From an uncultured Propionibacteriaceae bacterium (GTDB lineage Bacteria > Actinomycetota > Actinomycetes > Propionibacteriales > Propionibacteriaceae), in the NCBI GenBank assembly GCA_947038745.1, contig CAMQXE010000083.1, forward strand, positions 1-6,052: a DNA stretch of 6,052 nucleotides, in the 5' to 3' direction. The notes below the pieces were generated by a model that searched no databases, was not told where the DNA came from, and saw only the letters and a program-made list of their open reading frames with translations. The translations under genes and the position numbers were made by a program. This document shows, in pieces, positions 5,465-6,052 of the stretch. Each line of letters opens with the position of its first letter. Within the stretch, counting starts at the first letter, position 1.

Positions 5465-6052
5465 CTCGTTGCCTCCTGCCAAGCCTGGACTAATTTCTGG
5501 GTTGCCTTGCCAATATCGGGTTGCCCGCAGATTGCTGAAATAACACTCATCCCCGAGCAGCCGACCTTAACTAAAGATTCAGCATCACCAGCAGTAACCC
5601 CTCCGATTGCACATACCGGCCAAGGACTGATGGCAACGATGTCGCCAACTCCCTCAACGCCGATTGGGGCTACTCCGCTCTTCGACGATGTCGCATGCAG
5701 CGCCCCCGCGCCGAGATAGTCAATCGCTTCCAAGCCGTAATGCGTAACCGCGTGCGCTACCTGCTGCGGCGTGTTTGCGGTTAGTCCCAAGATCGCTGTG
5801 TCCCCTAAAAGCGCGCGAGCTTGGTCCACGGGGAGATCCGACTGCCCAATATGTGCGCCGTCAGCCCCAATAGCTTTCACTAGGTGAACCCGGTCATCAA
5901 TGAGCAGCGGGACTGCTCCACAAACCGCCTTTACCCGACGTCCTAAAGCCACGAAATCTTCGTTACTGAGATCAGAGTCACGAAGTTGTACCAAGGTACA
6001 GCCGTGGGCAACCGCCTGCCGCACTGTTTCTACGACTCCTTCAGCACTGCCG
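5461..6052 (-). CDS. thiE: ThiE, thiamine-phosphate synthase, partial (5' end beyond right edge)
   Basis: ThiE joins HMP-PP to thiazole phosphate, releasing pyrophosphate and giving thiamine monophosphate. The visible 196 residues read in frame to the window edge, so roughly the first 15-30 residues (start and first strand) are missing; a GTG at 6024 is internal, since conserved family sequence (GVVETVRQAV) continues upstream of it. TIM-barrel motifs are present: TLVQLRD, LLIDDRVHLV, GADGAHIGQSDLP, ILGLTANT, GAGALHATSSKSG (pyrophosphate-binding loop with its lysine) and CAIGGVTAGD. Compared with Bacillus ThiE, the active-site arginine (QLR), the aspartate of GQxD, the loop threonine/serine pair and the loop lysine are kept. 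The lysine usually two residues after that arginine is serine here (QLRDSD), and the asparagine of the INDD segment is aspartate. The stop overlaps the thiD start by four bases. Confidence 0.94.
   Translation of the reverse strand, partial: GSAEGVVETVRQAVAHGCTLVQLRDSDLSNEDFVALGRRVKAVCGAVPLLIDDRVHLVKAIGADGAHIGQSDLPVDQARALLGDTAILGLTANTPQQVAHAVTHYGLEAIDYLGAGALHATSSKSGVAPIGVEGVGDIVAISPWPVCAIGGVTAGDAESLVKVGCSGMSVISAICGQPDIGKATQKLVQAWQEATR
5472..5477 (-). promoter_or_regulatory. Strong ribosome binding site deciding the thiD start
   Basis: A perfect AGGAGG lies inside the end of thiE, seven bases before the ATG at 5464. It fixes the thiD start and suggests efficient independent initiation as well as coupling to thiE. 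Confidence 0.85.

Noticed and set aside
6024..6052. GTG at 6024 as the start of thiE
   Set aside because: Family-like sequence continues in frame upstream to the window edge, and starting here would remove part of the first barrel unit; the gene is cut by the edge.

Overview
The window is a single co-directional gene block, entirely on the minus strand, devoted to making and acquiring the pyrimidine half of thiamine (vitamin B1). Estimated by eye, the GC content is moderate (low to mid 50s percent). The gene content, the TTG/GTG start options and the protein style suggest an actinobacterium, most likely a Corynebacterium of the diphtheriae/ulcerans/pseudotuberculosis type. That assignment is an inference from style and layout, not from a marker gene.

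Reading in the direction of transcription (right to left), the order is as follows. thiE (thiamine-phosphate synthase) is cut at the right edge. thiD (HMP/HMP-P kinase) overlaps it by 4 bases. A 12-helix NCS1-family permease of the CytX type, a predicted HMP transporter, overlaps thiD by one base. A 169-base gap between the permease and the next gene holds a TPP riboswitch followed by hairpins and a ribosome binding site. Then come ykoE, ykoD and ykoC, the membrane substrate-binding protein, double ATPase and transmembrane coupling protein of an ECF-like HMP/thiamine-precursor importer; successive genes overlap by 8 and 4 bases. After a 37-base gap there is a uridine-kinase-like P-loop protein that runs off the left edge.

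Together the genes describe HMP salvage and assembly. CytX and YkoEDC would bring in HMP, ThiD phosphorylates it twice to HMP-PP, and ThiE joins HMP-PP to thiazole phosphate to give thiamine phosphate. The TPP riboswitch lets the end product shut off ykoEDC separately from thiE-thiD-cytX. The thiE-side leader lies outside the window, so control of the first half is not visible. The role of the P-loop kinase is unknown.

There are no RNA genes other than the riboswitch, and no mobile elements, CRISPR arrays or long repeats. The only non-coding stretches are the riboswitch leader and the 37-base ykoC-kinase gap. This is a well-ordered metabolic locus. The points most worth checking are the internal riboswitch and its likely translational switch, the pairing of two unrelated predicted HMP importers, the linked kinase, and a non-consensus residue in ThiE.
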